Below are positions 45,291-56,721 of a DNA stretch of 64,000 bases, piece by piece. Made by a program: the position numbers and the translations under genes. The notes beneath the pieces are model-generated. The model made no database searches. It was not told the origin of the DNA and saw nothing but the letters and a program-made list of their open reading frames with translations. The stretch is from assembly GCF_018294505.1 (NCBI RefSeq), contig NC_057811.1:407147652-407211651 (forward strand). The letters are read 5' to 3'. This stretch comes from Triticum aestivum (lineage: Eukaryota; Streptophyta; Magnoliopsida; Poales; Poaceae). The stretch's first letter is position 1. The number at the start of each line of letters is the position of its first letter.

Positions 45291-46940
45291 TGATACGTCT
45301 CCAACGTATCTATAATTTTTTATTGTTCCATGCTATTATATTATCCATCTTGGATGTTTATGGGCTTCACTTTTATATTATTTTTTGGGACTAACCTATT
45401 AACCCAGAGCCCAGTTCCTGTTTTTTCCCTTGTGTCAGTGTTTCGAAGAAAAGGAATATCAAACGGAGTCGAAACGGGAAACCTTCTGGAGAAGTTATTT
45501 TTGGAAGGAAAGCAACCGGGGAGACTTGGAGTCCACGTCAAGGAAGCAACGAGGAAGGCACGAGGTAGGGGGCGCACCCACCCCCCCTAGGCGCGCCCTC
45601 CACCCTCGTGGGCCCCTCGTGCCTCCCCTGACATACTTCTTTCACCTATATATACCCATATACCCTAAAACGACCGGGGAACAGAATAGATCGGGAGTTC
45701 CGCCGCCGCAAGCCTCTGTAGCCACCAAAAACCAATCGGGACCCTGTTCCGGCACCCTGCCGGAGGGGGGAACCCTCACCGGTGGCCATCTTCATCATCC
45801 CGGCGCTCTCCATGACGAGGAGGGAGTAGTTCACCCTCGGGGCTGAGGGTATGTACCAGTAGCTATGTGTTTGATCTCTCTCTCTCTCTCGTGTTCTTGA
45901 TTCGGCACGATCTTGATGTATCGCGAGCTTTGCTACTATAGTTGGATCTTATGATGTTTCTCCCCCTCTACTCTCTTGTAATGGATTGAGTTTTCCCTTT
46001 GAAGTTATCTTATCGGATTGAGTCTTTAATGATTTGAGAACACTTGATGTATGTCTTGCCGTGCGTATCTGTGGTGACAATGGGATATCACGTGATTCAC
46101 TTGATGTATGTTTTGGTGATCAACTTGCGGGTTCCGCACATGAACCTATGCATAAGGGTTGGCACACGTTTTCGTCTTGATTCTCCGGTAGAAACTTTGG
46201 GGCACTCTTTGAGGTTCTATGTGTTCGTTGAATAGATGAATCTGAGATTGTGTGATGCATATCGTATAATCATACCCACGTATACTTGAGGTGACATTGG
46301 AGTATCGAGGTGACATTAGGGTTTTGGTTGATTTGTGTCTTAAGGTGTTATTCTAGTACGAACTCTAGGGCTATTTGTGACACTTATAGGAATAGCCCAA
46401 CGGATTGATTGGAAAGAATAACTTTGAGGTGGTTTCGTACCCTAGCATAATCTCTTCGTTTGTTCCCCGCTATTAGTGACTTTGGAGTGACTCTTTGTTG
46501 CATGTTGAGGGATAGTTATATGATTCAATTATGTTATTATTGTTGAGAGAACTTGCACTAGTGAAAGTATGAACCCTAGGCCTTGTTTCCTAGCATTGCA
46601 ATACCGTTTACGCTCACTTTTACCACTTTGTTACCTTGCTGTTTTTATATTTTCAGATTACAAAAACCTATATCTACCATCCATATTGCACTTGTATCAC
46701 CATCTCTTCGCCGAACTAGTGCACCTATACAATTTACCATTGTATTGGGTGTGTTGGGGACACAAGAGACTCTTTGTTATTTGGTTGCAGGGTTGTTTGA
46801 GAGAGACCATCTTCATCCTACACCTCCCACGGATTGATAAACCTTAGGTCATCCAGTGGAGGGAAATTTGCTACTGTCCTACAAACCTCTGCACTTGGAG
46901 GCCCAACAACGTCTACAAGAAGAAGGTTGCGTAGTAGACA
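45291..46940 (+). repeat. RLG-E 5' LTR
   Basis: Starts TGATACGTCTCCAACG and ends near GTAGTAGACA. The exact end is inferred from the PBS spacing, because the 3' LTR copy is cut by the window end. The first 1130 bp match 62869-64000. Confidence 0.85.
45558..45656 (+). promoter_or_regulatory. RLG-E 5' LTR core promoter: GC palindrome plus TATA box
   Basis: The cassette (45559-45611, GCACGAGG...GGCGCGCC...CCCTCGTGGG) is followed by CTATATATACC at 45647-45657. Confidence 0.6.
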
Positions 46941-46952
46941 TCAAGCAGTTTC

Positions 46953-46970
46953 TGGTGCCGGTGCCTGGGA
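46953..46970 (+). other. RLG-E primer-binding site (degenerate tRNA-Asp)
   Basis: TGGTGCCGGTGCCTGGGA differs from the tRNA-Asp complement at three positions and lies 12 nt after the LTR. Confidence 0.65.
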
Positions 46971-47067
46971 GGTGAGTGCTTGAAGGTATATCTTTAGATC
47001 TTGCAATCGAATCTTTTTGTTTCTTGTTTTAGCACTAGTTTAGTTTATAAAAGAAAACTACAAAAAA

Positions 47068-48460
47068 ATGGAATTGAATTTGCCTCATACGCTTCATCTT
47101 TTTAATATCTTTCGTGAGTATGATGGAAAGGAAAATTGTGCCAAAGTGTTAGAAGAAGAATGCATTAAAATGTTTGGCACTAAATCTTTAAATGATGAGC
47201 ATGATTGCAATTTTGTTAGTATGAACTCTTTGAATATCCATAGTACTAATGATGATTGCACTAGTCATGATGAAAATGTTTCCTATAAGCATGTCAATTT
47301 TTGTGGAGTGCGTTGGGTTTGCATGTACACATCAAACAGGGAAGATAGATATTGCAAGAGGTATAAGCATTTAGAAACTAAATTGTTGCAAGAAAGGCTA
47401 GATGTTTGTGCTGAAAATTTAAATTTTCTTGGCCATACTTGTGAACTTTGCAATGAACGGGGTCATTTAACTATCCGATGCAAATTGTTTCATGATCTAA
47501 TCGTGTCCAAAAATTGTGATGACTTGATTTCCCTTTCATATTATAATGAACTTAGTTTGCTTATGGGTTACGAAGAAATGAAACGCATAACTAATATCCT
47601 CCACTATTTGCCCGTGACAAACTTCTTGGTTTTGATCTAGAAGAAATTTATATGTATTGTGCGGTGAATTGCATTGAAAATCCTATATTGACAATTATAT
47701 AAAGAAAAGAAAACAAATAGAGGATGAAGAGAATACTAACGAAAGGGAAGAGACTTCCCAATATCCTCCTATTATTTCTTATGATGAATCAGGTAACGAG
47801 GAGGAGCCTTCTATTCAACCAATCTCATTAATAAGGAGCTCCAAAAAGAGGATTGAACCCACACATGATGTGGTGAAGAAGAAGAAAAGGAAAAGGAAGA
47901 GAGGTAAAAAGATATCTCTCCCAAATAATGTTGCTCCTATTATTGTTGTGCCTCATGAAAATGAATCAAAAATAATTATGGAAGATGATGCACTTGATGA
48001 TGATCTCGTTATGCCTACTGCTTGTTGTGATGATTATGATTGGGAAGATAATAATACTTCTTATGATCTTGAAAACCTTTTTGGTACTTGCTTGGCAGAG
48101 TATGATAATTGCGATACTATTGGTGTTATCCATACTATTAATGATGAGATCGATTATGCTTATGATATGAAAAGGCCCAAGCTTGGGGATGCTATGTTTA
48201 ATGAAGATGATGTTTTTGAGAATATATTTGTTGCAATTAATGTTTGTCCCAAGCTTGGGGAGGCTACGTTTAATGAAGATGATATTTTTAGTCTCCCAAG
48301 TTTTGATATGCAAATTTATAATGATAATAGCATGCCTCCTACTTATGATGATTATATTGATGAAAGTGGATTTGGAGAGGTCATGACTTTATCTAGTGAT
48401 GAGTCCACTATTTCGGAAGAGGTTTCAATCGATTATGATGAGAACAAAGTTGATACTTAT
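47068..48460 (+). pseudogene. RLG-E CCHC-knuckle/acidic ORF, first part
   Basis: The frame opens at ATG 47068 about 100 bp after the PBS. Residues about 131-144 are a canonical zinc knuckle, CELCNERGHLTIRC, preceded by a Cys/His-rich segment. Frame breaks near 47625 and 47698 interrupt it. It then continues through a basic cluster, KKKKRKRKRGKK (near 47870, likely nuclear or nucleic-acid binding), into a strongly acidic, Asp/Tyr-rich region with repeated PKLGDAMFNEDD / PKLGEATFNEDD phrases. RLG-F interrupts it after TAT at 48458-48460. The protein is not a recognisable gag capsid. The knuckle suggests RNA binding, but the function is unknown. Confidence 0.7.
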
Positions 48461-51270
48461 TGTAGCGACCAAACCTCGAACAGTCTAGTCTCTGTGCATC
48501 AGTGTCATCCCTCGATCAGTAATGCTGACACGCACAGTACTTGAAGGATTTATAACAGAGTAGCAATCACACACTTATTACATCGAATATCTCAAAAGAG
48601 AACTTAATACAATAAATACGGCTTAAGGCCATCTAAAAATGATAACAGCGGAAGGCTTGGAAGATAAAGTGAGTCCATCAACTCCAACGGCATCACTGAG
48701 TATAAGGCCTCGACCTATGGCACCTTACTCGTCGTCTGAAAAGTCTGCAACATGATACGTTGCAGCCCGAAAACGGGTCAGCACATGGAATATGCTGGCA
48801 ATGTAACACATAGAGAGTAATGAACAGAATAATGCTATCACTACATGCATATTTGGCTGGTGGAAAGCTCTATGGTTACAGTTTTGCGAAAAGCCAATTT
48901 TTCCCTACCACAAAGGAATAAATTTTATTTAACTATCATGGTGGTTGTTAAACATTGAGAAGGTACCTCCAACTCAATCCCAATTAAGAACGTGATTAAC
49001 CCAATCAAATTAAATTAAGTAACATGATGATGAGATTCACATGATAATCCAAGAACTAGATACTCAAGATGTCCATAACCGGGGACACGGCTAACCATGA
49101 TTAGATTGTACAATCTGTAGAGGTTTGCGCACTTTTCCCCACAAGACTCGATCGCCTCCGCTTGATTTCTCGCACTACATGGTGTTTGAGAAACGGATGA
49201 CAGAGACACAGTCTTTCAGAAACAATACTCTTTACTCCGGGTGGACAGTTACACCTACTTTCCCCTACATCTGCTAGCCCACCTCTTCAAGAGGTCATGT
49301 AACCTACTCAACTATGCTAGAGCCCATAATAGCTTGTGGCTGCACACGGAAGTTTCTAGCATGAATAATCTCATGATCCCTTTGAGGATGGGTGGCGGTC
49401 CATAGGATGATCACACAGGTACTCCGGGATATCCAAAAATACAGGCAACACTGGGTTCTCCAGGTGCCTCAATCCACCCAGATGTAAATTAAAGTAGCCG
49501 CCTTAAGTTGAACCATTAATTAAAAATCTCACATCTGTCATGGAAAACTCTCAAACCCAATCCACGTCAACGAGCATAGCATAGCAATATAAGCAAACAT
49601 AGAAGTAACTCCCAATGGTTTGATATAAACAGGGCAATAGGTACTACCTCAACTACTTCCCAAAACCCACATTTTAATCAGATCCAAATCATGCAATAGT
49701 TTGAGGATTGATCTAATGCAATAAAACTGGGTGGTAAAGAGGTATGATCAAAGTGTTACTTGCCTTGCTGATGATCCGTGAAACGTAGAGACTCGTAGTA
49801 GCACGCTTCGCACTCCGGGTACTCTATCGCAAACAAACAATACATACATAAGCAATCAAGCAAGGGTGCATGGATAAAACTCAAAATAAGAGATCTAACT
49901 AGAAAGTTCAACTTAAGAACTCCGGTTTGCAAAAAGAATCAAATCGAACGAAGCAACGAAACTCAAATGGCGAACGAAACAAGCTTCATTTACTAATCTG
50001 GACCTAAGTCAAATTTTACAGTACGAAAATCTTGTGTGGTTAAACAGAAAGAGGGTTTCGAGACGAAACTCTAGGCGCTTGAATCGCCTGATTCCGATAA
50101 ACGAGCGAAAAGTTATACTAAAACGAAAACCAGATCGGAAATCGCGATCGAAAATAATCGCGAAAAATCCGAGAAAAAGAAAAACTGACGAACAAGCTAA
50201 CGAACGAACGTTCGTTGTCTGTAACTATCGGGCGAAAATCGTTCGTTAAAACGAACATACGGACGAACGTCCGCAAAATAAATAAACCGGAAAAAAGAAA
50301 AAAAACTAAGCCGATCTATATATAAAAAACAACCGCGGGTTTTTTTTAAAAAAACCGATCGGTTTTCCGGGAAAGACCGGCGGCGGCGGCTCCTCGGGTC
50401 CGGCGGGATTCCGGCAAGGCGTGGGACGGCGGGGCGGGGTTGGCGTCGGGCAGCGGGGCGGCGGTGAGGGCGGGCGGCGGTGGCTTCCTGCGGCGGCGGC
50501 GGAACGGCGACGGCGGCGGTGTTCGGCGGCGCGGGCGGCGGCGTTCGGCGGCTGGGCGGCTCGGCTCGGGGTGGGGAAGAGGTGGCGGCGGCGGCGGTAC
50601 TTAAAGGGGTCGGGGGGTGGGCGTTCGACTTGGGGGAGGGGGCACCCCGGGCGGCGGCGGCGGCGCTGAGCCGGACTCCGGCGGGAGTCCGGCTCGGCCA
50701 CGCTCGGGCGAGGCGGCGCGGGCAGATGGGCCGGCTGGGCCTTCGGCCCAGTTCGGTCCGCGGGTGAAAAAAATATTTAAAAAAAAATCAATTTCGCCGA
50801 AACTTAAATATATCTTAGAAAAATAAATAAAAATCTAAAAATGCCAAAACAAATTTTCTCCGTCTTAATAAAATATTTAGAACAAGATGAACATTTATTT
50901 GGGCCTAAAATGCAATTTTGAAAACACACATTTTTTTCCTAGTTCAAATAAAATCAAATAAAATCTAATTAAAATCAAATATTTGTGTTTAATATTTTCC
51001 TCCAATATTTCATTATTTTTGGAGAAGTCATATTATCCCCTCTCATATAATTGATATGAAATATTTTTGGAGAGAAAAATAATTAAAACAAATGATCCTA
51101 TTTTCAAAATTTGAGAAAACCCAAATATAAAAATAATGAAATCCCCAACTCTCTCCGTGGGTCCTTGAGTTGCATAGAATTTCTAGGATCGCAAAACAAA
51201 ATGCAATAAAATAGGTCATGCAAGAATGATCTATGTATAACATTCCAAATTGAAAATTTGGGATGTTACA
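48461..51270 (-). repeat. RLG-F 3' LTR
   Basis: 2810 bp. It includes a very GC-rich section (50380-50760) followed, on the - strand, by a TATATATAG run near 50317-50328. ORFs predicted in the GC-rich part are not real genes. The AACGAACGTTCG palindromes near 50200-50275 are notable low-complexity inverted repeats. Confidence 0.92.
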
Positions 51271-51286
51271 AACCTACCCCCCCTTA
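51271..51286 (-). other. RLG-F polypurine tract
   Basis: - strand TTAAGGGGGGGTAGGTT directly before the LTR. It overlaps the end of the chromodomain ORF. Confidence 0.8.
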
Positions 51287-54043
51287 AGATGAATCTCGCC
51301 CTCGAGATTCGGGTTGGCTAGAAAATAGGTGAGAGTGGTCCTTCCGTAGATCTTCCTCTCGCTCCCAGGTGGCTTCATCCTCGGTATGGTGACTCCACCG
51401 AACTTTGCAAAACTTGATAACCTTGCTGCGGGTGACTCGGCTGGCATATTCGAGAATCTTGACTGGTTTCTCCTCATAGGTCAAATCGCTATCCAGCTGA
51501 ATCGCTTCCAATGGCACTGTATCTCTCAATGGTATCTCAGCCATCTCTGCTGGCACTTCTTCAGCTGAGAAACATGGAACACATCGTGAACTCCCTACAA
51601 TCCTCCGGGCAATTCCAACTTGTAAGCAACTTCACCCATACGCTCCAAAACCTTTGTATGGTCCTACAAAACGTGGCGCTAACTTTCCCTTAACTCCAAA
51701 GCGATTCACTCCTCGAAGTGGTGATACTCGAAGATAAACTCTGTCTCCGACTTTGTAAAATGTCTCCTTGCATTTAGAATTCGCATAACTCTTCTGCCTG
51801 GACTGGGCTACCTTGAGCCTATCGCGAATCAAGTTCACTTTCTGTTCAGACTCTTTAATCAAATCTGGTCCAAACAACTGGCGGTCTCCAACTTCGTCCC
51901 ACAACAACGGTGTCCTGCACCTCCTTCCATACAGAGCTTAAAAAGGGGTCATCTTCAAACTGGCTTGATAACTGTTGTTATAAGAGGACTCTGCATAAGG
52001 CAAATTGTCGTCCCAACTAGATCCATAATCAAGCGCACAAGCTCTCAGCATGTCCTCCAAAATCTGATTGACTCTCTCGGTCTGTCCGTCTGTCTGTGGA
52101 TGAAAGGCTATACTGAACTCTAGCCTGGTACCCAAAGTTTCGTGCAATTGATTCCAAAACTTTGAAGTAAACTGGGTTCCTCTATCTGATACAATGGTCC
52201 TCGGAACTCCATGCAGACATACGATCCTGGTCATGTATATCTTTGCCAACTTAGCACTTGTATAAGTGGTCTTAACTGGGATGAAATGAGCTACCTTCGT
52301 CAAACGATCGACTACAACCCATATCGAGTCATAGCCTGAACGAGTCCTGGGCAATCCTGTGATAAAATCCATGCCTAGCTTATTCCACTTCCATTCGGGT
52401 ATCGGCAATGGTTGTAGCAATCCTGCTGGCTTCTGATGCTCTGCCTTTACTCTCTGACATACATCACAAACTGCTACATATTCCGCAATATCCTTCTTCA
52501 TTCCGATCCACCAGAAACTGTCCCTTAAATCTAGGTACATCTTGGTATTTCCTGGGTGAATCGAATATGGTGAATCATGGGCCTCTTGCAAGATCAACTT
52601 CCTGATCTCTGGATCATTGGGCACATAAATGCGGTCCTCAAACCATAAGGTATCGTGCTCATCCTCACGAAATCCCTTGGCTTTTCCTTTACTCATCCTT
52701 TCCTTTATCTCGGCAATTTCCTTGTCTGTCTTCTGAGCTTCTCTGATCTTATCCATCAAAGTAGACTGAATCTCCAGTGCTGCTACATAGCCTCTCGGAA
52801 CTATTTCCAAACATAGTTCACGAAGATCTTCTGCTAACTCCTTGGGTAACTCTCCGGTCATGAGTGTGTTGACATGGCTCTTGCGGCTCAACGCATCGGC
52901 TACTACGTTAGCCTTCCCTGGGTGATAATGCATTCTCATATCATAATCCTTAATGAGCTCCAACCATCTCCTTTGCCTGAGATTCAACTCCTTCTACGTG
53001 AAAATGTACTTCAAACTCTTGTGATCCGTGTACACCTCACAATGGTTTCCGATGAGAAAATGTCTCCACGTCTTCAACGCATGTACTACGGCTGCTAACT
53101 CCAAATCATGTGTAGCATAATTCAGCTCATGGGGTTTAAGCTGTCGTGAGGCATAGGAAACAACTCTTCCCTCCTGCATTAGTACTGCTCCAAGTCCTCG
53201 ACGAAAAGCGTCACATAATCCTTGCGTTGATCTGGCCAAATCAACACTGGCGCTGTAACCAAACGTTTCTTCAACTCCTGGAAACTAGCCTCACATTCCT
53301 CAGTCCAATTGAATTTGGTGTTCTTCTTCAACAACTCCGTCATGGGCTTTGCAAACTTTGAGAAATTCTCGAGAATCTCCGGTAATATCCTGCGAGTCCC
53401 AGAAAACTCCGGATTTCTCCAACTGTCGTGGGTGACTCCCAATTTGTCACAGTGTTAACCTTGGTGGGATCTACTGCTATTCCTTCTCCGGATATAACAT
53501 GTCCAAGGAATCCAACTTCCTTCAACCAAAACTCGCACTTGCTGAACTTGGCATATAACTGATGTTCTCTGAGCTTTCCAAGTACCAAACGCAAATGCTC
53601 CTTATGATCTTCTTCATTCTTCGAATAGACCAGAATATCATCAATGAATACTACGACAAACTTATCCAAAAACTCCATAAACACTTTGTTCATCATGTTC
53701 ATGAAATAGGCGGGTGCGTTAGTCAGGCCAATGACATAACGGTGTACTCATATAGCCCATACCTTGTGGTAAAAGCTGTCTTGGGTATATCCTGCTCTCG
53801 AATCTTCAACTGGTGGTATCCTGATCGCAAATCAATCTTGGAAAATACTTTAGCTCCTTGTAGTCGGTCAAACAGATCATTGATCATCGGCAGTGGGTAC
53901 TTGTTCTTAATTGTTACTTCATTCAATCCACGATAATCAACAACCATCCTCAACGATCCATCTTTCTTCTCCACTAGAAGTACGGGTGATCCCCAAGGTG
54001 ACGAACTTGGGCGAATATATCCTTTATCCAGTAACTCCTTAAT
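51284..54043 (-). pseudogene. RLG-F pol: RT, RNase H, integrase, chromodomain (multiply broken)
   Basis: The frame resumes after a TAG at 54044. RT is in pieces: [19 protein letters not shown] (53974-53723), [15 protein letters not shown] (catalytic box, 53702-53340) and [10 protein letters not shown]. RNase H (53239-52994) has [10 protein letters not shown] and [12 protein letters not shown]. Integrase (52987-51938) is open for 349 codons with an HHCC finger (CDVCQRVKAEH) and DDE residues in GMDFITGLP, VSDRGTQF and GQTERVN. The C-terminal GKLAPRFVGPYK (51907-51632) is a GPY/F motif. The last frame (51556-51284) is a chromodomain (YEEKPVKILEY, KVRWSHHTEDEATWE), which in related elements binds methylated histone tails to target integration. 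There are at least five frame breaks. Confidence 0.9.
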
Positions 54044-55678
54044 CTACTTCTTAATTTCTTCCAAATCCTTAGCGGGCATCCTGTACGGTCTCTTAGATAT
54101 TGGCCCAGTGCCTGGCAAAAGCTCAATCAAAAACTCGATGTCTCTACCCAGTGGCATGCTTGGCAACTCCTCTGGAAATACGCCAGGGAAATCCTTCACC
54201 ACTGGCACTTCCTCCTGTACAACTCCTGATAAGGAATTCACTTGAGTCCTCTTCGGCACATGCCGGGATACATACTTAATCCTTCTTCCTTCTGGGGTAG
54301 TAAGCAAAATCGTCTTACTGGCGCAATCGATGTTTCCTCCATACATCGATAGCCAATCCATTCCCAAAATCACATCCAAACCTTGCGACTCCAAAACTAT
54401 TAGGTCTGAGGGGAAAACATGCCTACCTATGGTCAATGGCATCTGAAAACATCCTTGGCTTGCCATATACTCTGCTCCTGGCGAGGTTACTAACATGGGT
54501 GTTCTAAGAACTTTGGTGGGCAACTTAAACTTATCCACAAATCCCCTTGATATGTATGAATGTGATGCACCAGTATGAAAAAGAATGATTGCAGTAAATG
54601 ACTTAACCAAAAACTTACCTATTACTGTATCAGGCTGTGCTTCAACCTCCTCCACATTAACGTGGTTCACCTGTCCCCTGTGGAAAGGGTTCGGCTTCTT
54701 CCCCGATCTTCCATTGCCATTTCCATTCTTAGCTTCCGGACATTCAGTTGCATAATGTCCAGTCTTCTGGCACTTGAAACAAGTAACGTGGCTTAGGTGC
54801 CTCTTGGCTGGGGTTGATGGGTTGGTACGGTTCTGTCCGTTGCTTCCTTCGTTCCCATTGCCATTCTTGGGGCCACTATGATTGTGCGAGCTCCCTCCAT
54901 TGTGATTGTGACCTCCATGGTTATGCTGAAGATGTCCTCCCGAGTTCGGGGTAAAACGAGGCTTCTGGTGAGCTCCTGTCCTGTACTTTCCTTGTCCATA
55001 CTTCCTCTTATGGCTCTCAATTTGCTGCTGCTTCCCTTCAATCATGAGAGCTCTATCTACCAACTCCTGGTAGTTCTTAAAAGTTGCCACCATCAACTTC
55101 ATGCTCAGCTCATCATTCAGTCCTTCCAGAAAATTCTCCTGCTTAGCTGCATCCGTAGCAACATCATCTGGGGCATAACGTGCTAACTTACTGAAATCCT
55201 CCACGTACTGGCCAACGGCACGTCCTCCTTGGCGTAAGTTGCGAAACTCACGCTTCTTCATGGCCATAGCTCCTGTTGAAATGTGGGCAGTACGGAAAGC
55301 TTGCTGAAACTGGTCCCATGTGACGGTGTCAATGGGGTGAGTGGCTGTGTAATTCTCCCACCTTGATGCTGCGGGTCCATCAAGCTGATGTGCGGCAAAA
55401 TGCACTCCCTCCGCATCTGTGCATCCTGCAGTGGTCAGCTCCCTTCCAACCTTGCGGAGCCAATCATCTTCCACAATCGGCTCGGTGCTACTGGAGAACA
55501 CCGGCGGATTCAGCCTAAGAAAACAAGCTAAGTGATCAACAGGTGGTGGTGGTGGTGGGTTGTTGTTGTTGTTGTTGTTACCTTGGTTCTGAACTAGCGC
55601 TTGCATCAGGGCATTCTGCTGCTGAATCAACTGAGTGATCTCCGGGAAAACAAATCCGGTGTCGCATCTCGGAGGCAT
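54044..55678 (-). pseudogene. RLG-F gag-protease, 544 aa (inactivated protease)
   Basis: An open frame from ATG 55678 carries a Pro-rich start (PPPPPPVDH), the retrotransposon gag core (WDQFQQAFRTAHIS, MKKREFRNLRQGGRAVGQY) and a His/Asn/Gly-rich linker. A CCHC knuckle, CFKCQKTGHYATEC, follows. Then comes the pepsin-like protease with the active-site box changed to FHTGASHSYIS: the catalytic Asp of the usual FDTGAS is His, so the protease should be inactive. The later motif ILGMDWLSMYG is present. The frame ends at a TAG (KK-stop) where RT should continue ([10 protein letters not shown]). Confidence 0.88.
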
Positions 55679-55877
55679 CTGATGGGTTTAGAAAAGATGA
55701 GAAAATAGGATAGAATGAGGTCTAGAGGGAAAACACTACCCATATGCACATGAGACAAACACAATCATATCACTCCAATCAATTCAAACAAGGCATACAA
55801 TCGATCTAACTATCGTTACAAAGTGCTTGGACTATACTATATACATGGTGGAATACTACTACTAATTTGGTGGTCTA

Positions 55878-56609
55878 CTAGAAAAATTGCTCAGTCGAAG
55901 ACTCCATAATATCTGCTCCGGCTTCATCCTCCCAATCATCATCACTGGGGTCCGAGTCAGTGTCGTCGATGATGATGTAGTTCTCCGGGCAAGTAGAATC
56001 GTCATCATCTCCTCCTGGTGCTGGGTCTCCCATGAAAACTCCTAGCTTCTTTGTCAGGTCGTCATTCTTCTCCAACAATGTTGCGATTTCCTCCTCATAT
56101 CCATCGCGTGTAGCCTTGAGTTCTTCCTCCAGTTCCATGATCCTTGTCTTTGCCTTCTTCAGTTCTATCATGTCTGCGCACATCTGGTTCTCCTGGCGAC
56201 GAATGTGCTGGTTTAACTCCTGAATGAAAGCTGCAATAGATCTATCCTTCCTGGTGCTGATCATCTCCCATTGCTCGTCTCGGCGCCCACAAATCTGATA
56301 GATAGTATCCTTGAGATCATTGTGGTACACTTCTCCAATGCGTCCCATGGTGATGTGGGCTGCCATGCTCTTTCCTAGACTCCAGGTTGGTGCATCAAAG
56401 GAAAACTCTATGGGCTCAGTGACTGGCATGAACGTCCTTCCTGGAACTTGAACTTGAATCATCCAGCGCTCCTCTTCTGGTAGTGTGGCGTTGTAGGTTC
56501 CGGTGAAGCTTGGTATTCCGATGTTCAGGTACTTAGTAACTTCCTTCAAGTGTCGTCCAAAAGGTGTATCCTCATCCGGTTGCGCGAACTTGTTCCTTGC
56601 ATCCGCCAT
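55878..56609 (-). CDS. RLG-F extra ORF upstream of gag, 243 aa, unknown function
   Basis: A complete ORF lies between the PBS and gag: 97 bp from the PBS and 199 bp before the gag ATG. The N-terminal half looks globular (LNIGIPSFTGTYNATLPEEERWMIQVQVPG). Residues about 130-195 form a probable coiled coil (ELKKAKTRIMELEEELKATRD). The tail is very acidic (a DDDDS / DDTDSDPSDDDWEDE stretch). It has no Cys finger and no resemblance to gag or envelope. It has stayed open while pol has decayed. The role is unknown. Confidence 0.7.
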   Translation of the reverse strand: MADARNKFAQPDEDTPFGRHLKEVTKYLNIGIPSFTGTYNATLPEEERWMIQVQVPGRTFMPVTEPIEFSFDAPTWSLGKSMAAHITMGRIGEVYHNDLKDTIYQICGRRDEQWEMISTRKDRSIAAFIQELNQHIRRQENQMCADMIELKKAKTRIMELEEELKATRDGYEEEIATLLEKNDDLTKKLGVFMGDPAPGGDDDDSTCPENYIIIDDTDSDPSDDDWEDEAGADIMESSTEQFF

Positions 56610-56705
56610 CCTAAAAGAGTGGAAGAGAAGGAGAGGAGTTAGAAATGAGAAGAGAGTAGTGATCTAGGGCTTTAGCTTAGTGGTCGTGTCCTACAGTCAG
56701 CGTGT

Positions 56706-56717
56706 GCTCTGATACCA
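56706..56717 (-). other. RLG-F primer-binding site (initiator tRNA-Met)
   Basis: - strand TGGTATCAGAGC, 4 nt inside the LTR boundary at 56722. Confidence 0.9.
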
Positions 56718-56721
56718 TCTT

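Noticed and set aside
50306..50826. Pro/Arg- and Gly/Ala-rich ORFs on both strands (and the equivalents at 58609-59071)
   Set aside because: They are in the GC-rich part of the RLG-F LTRs, present in all frames as low-complexity translations.
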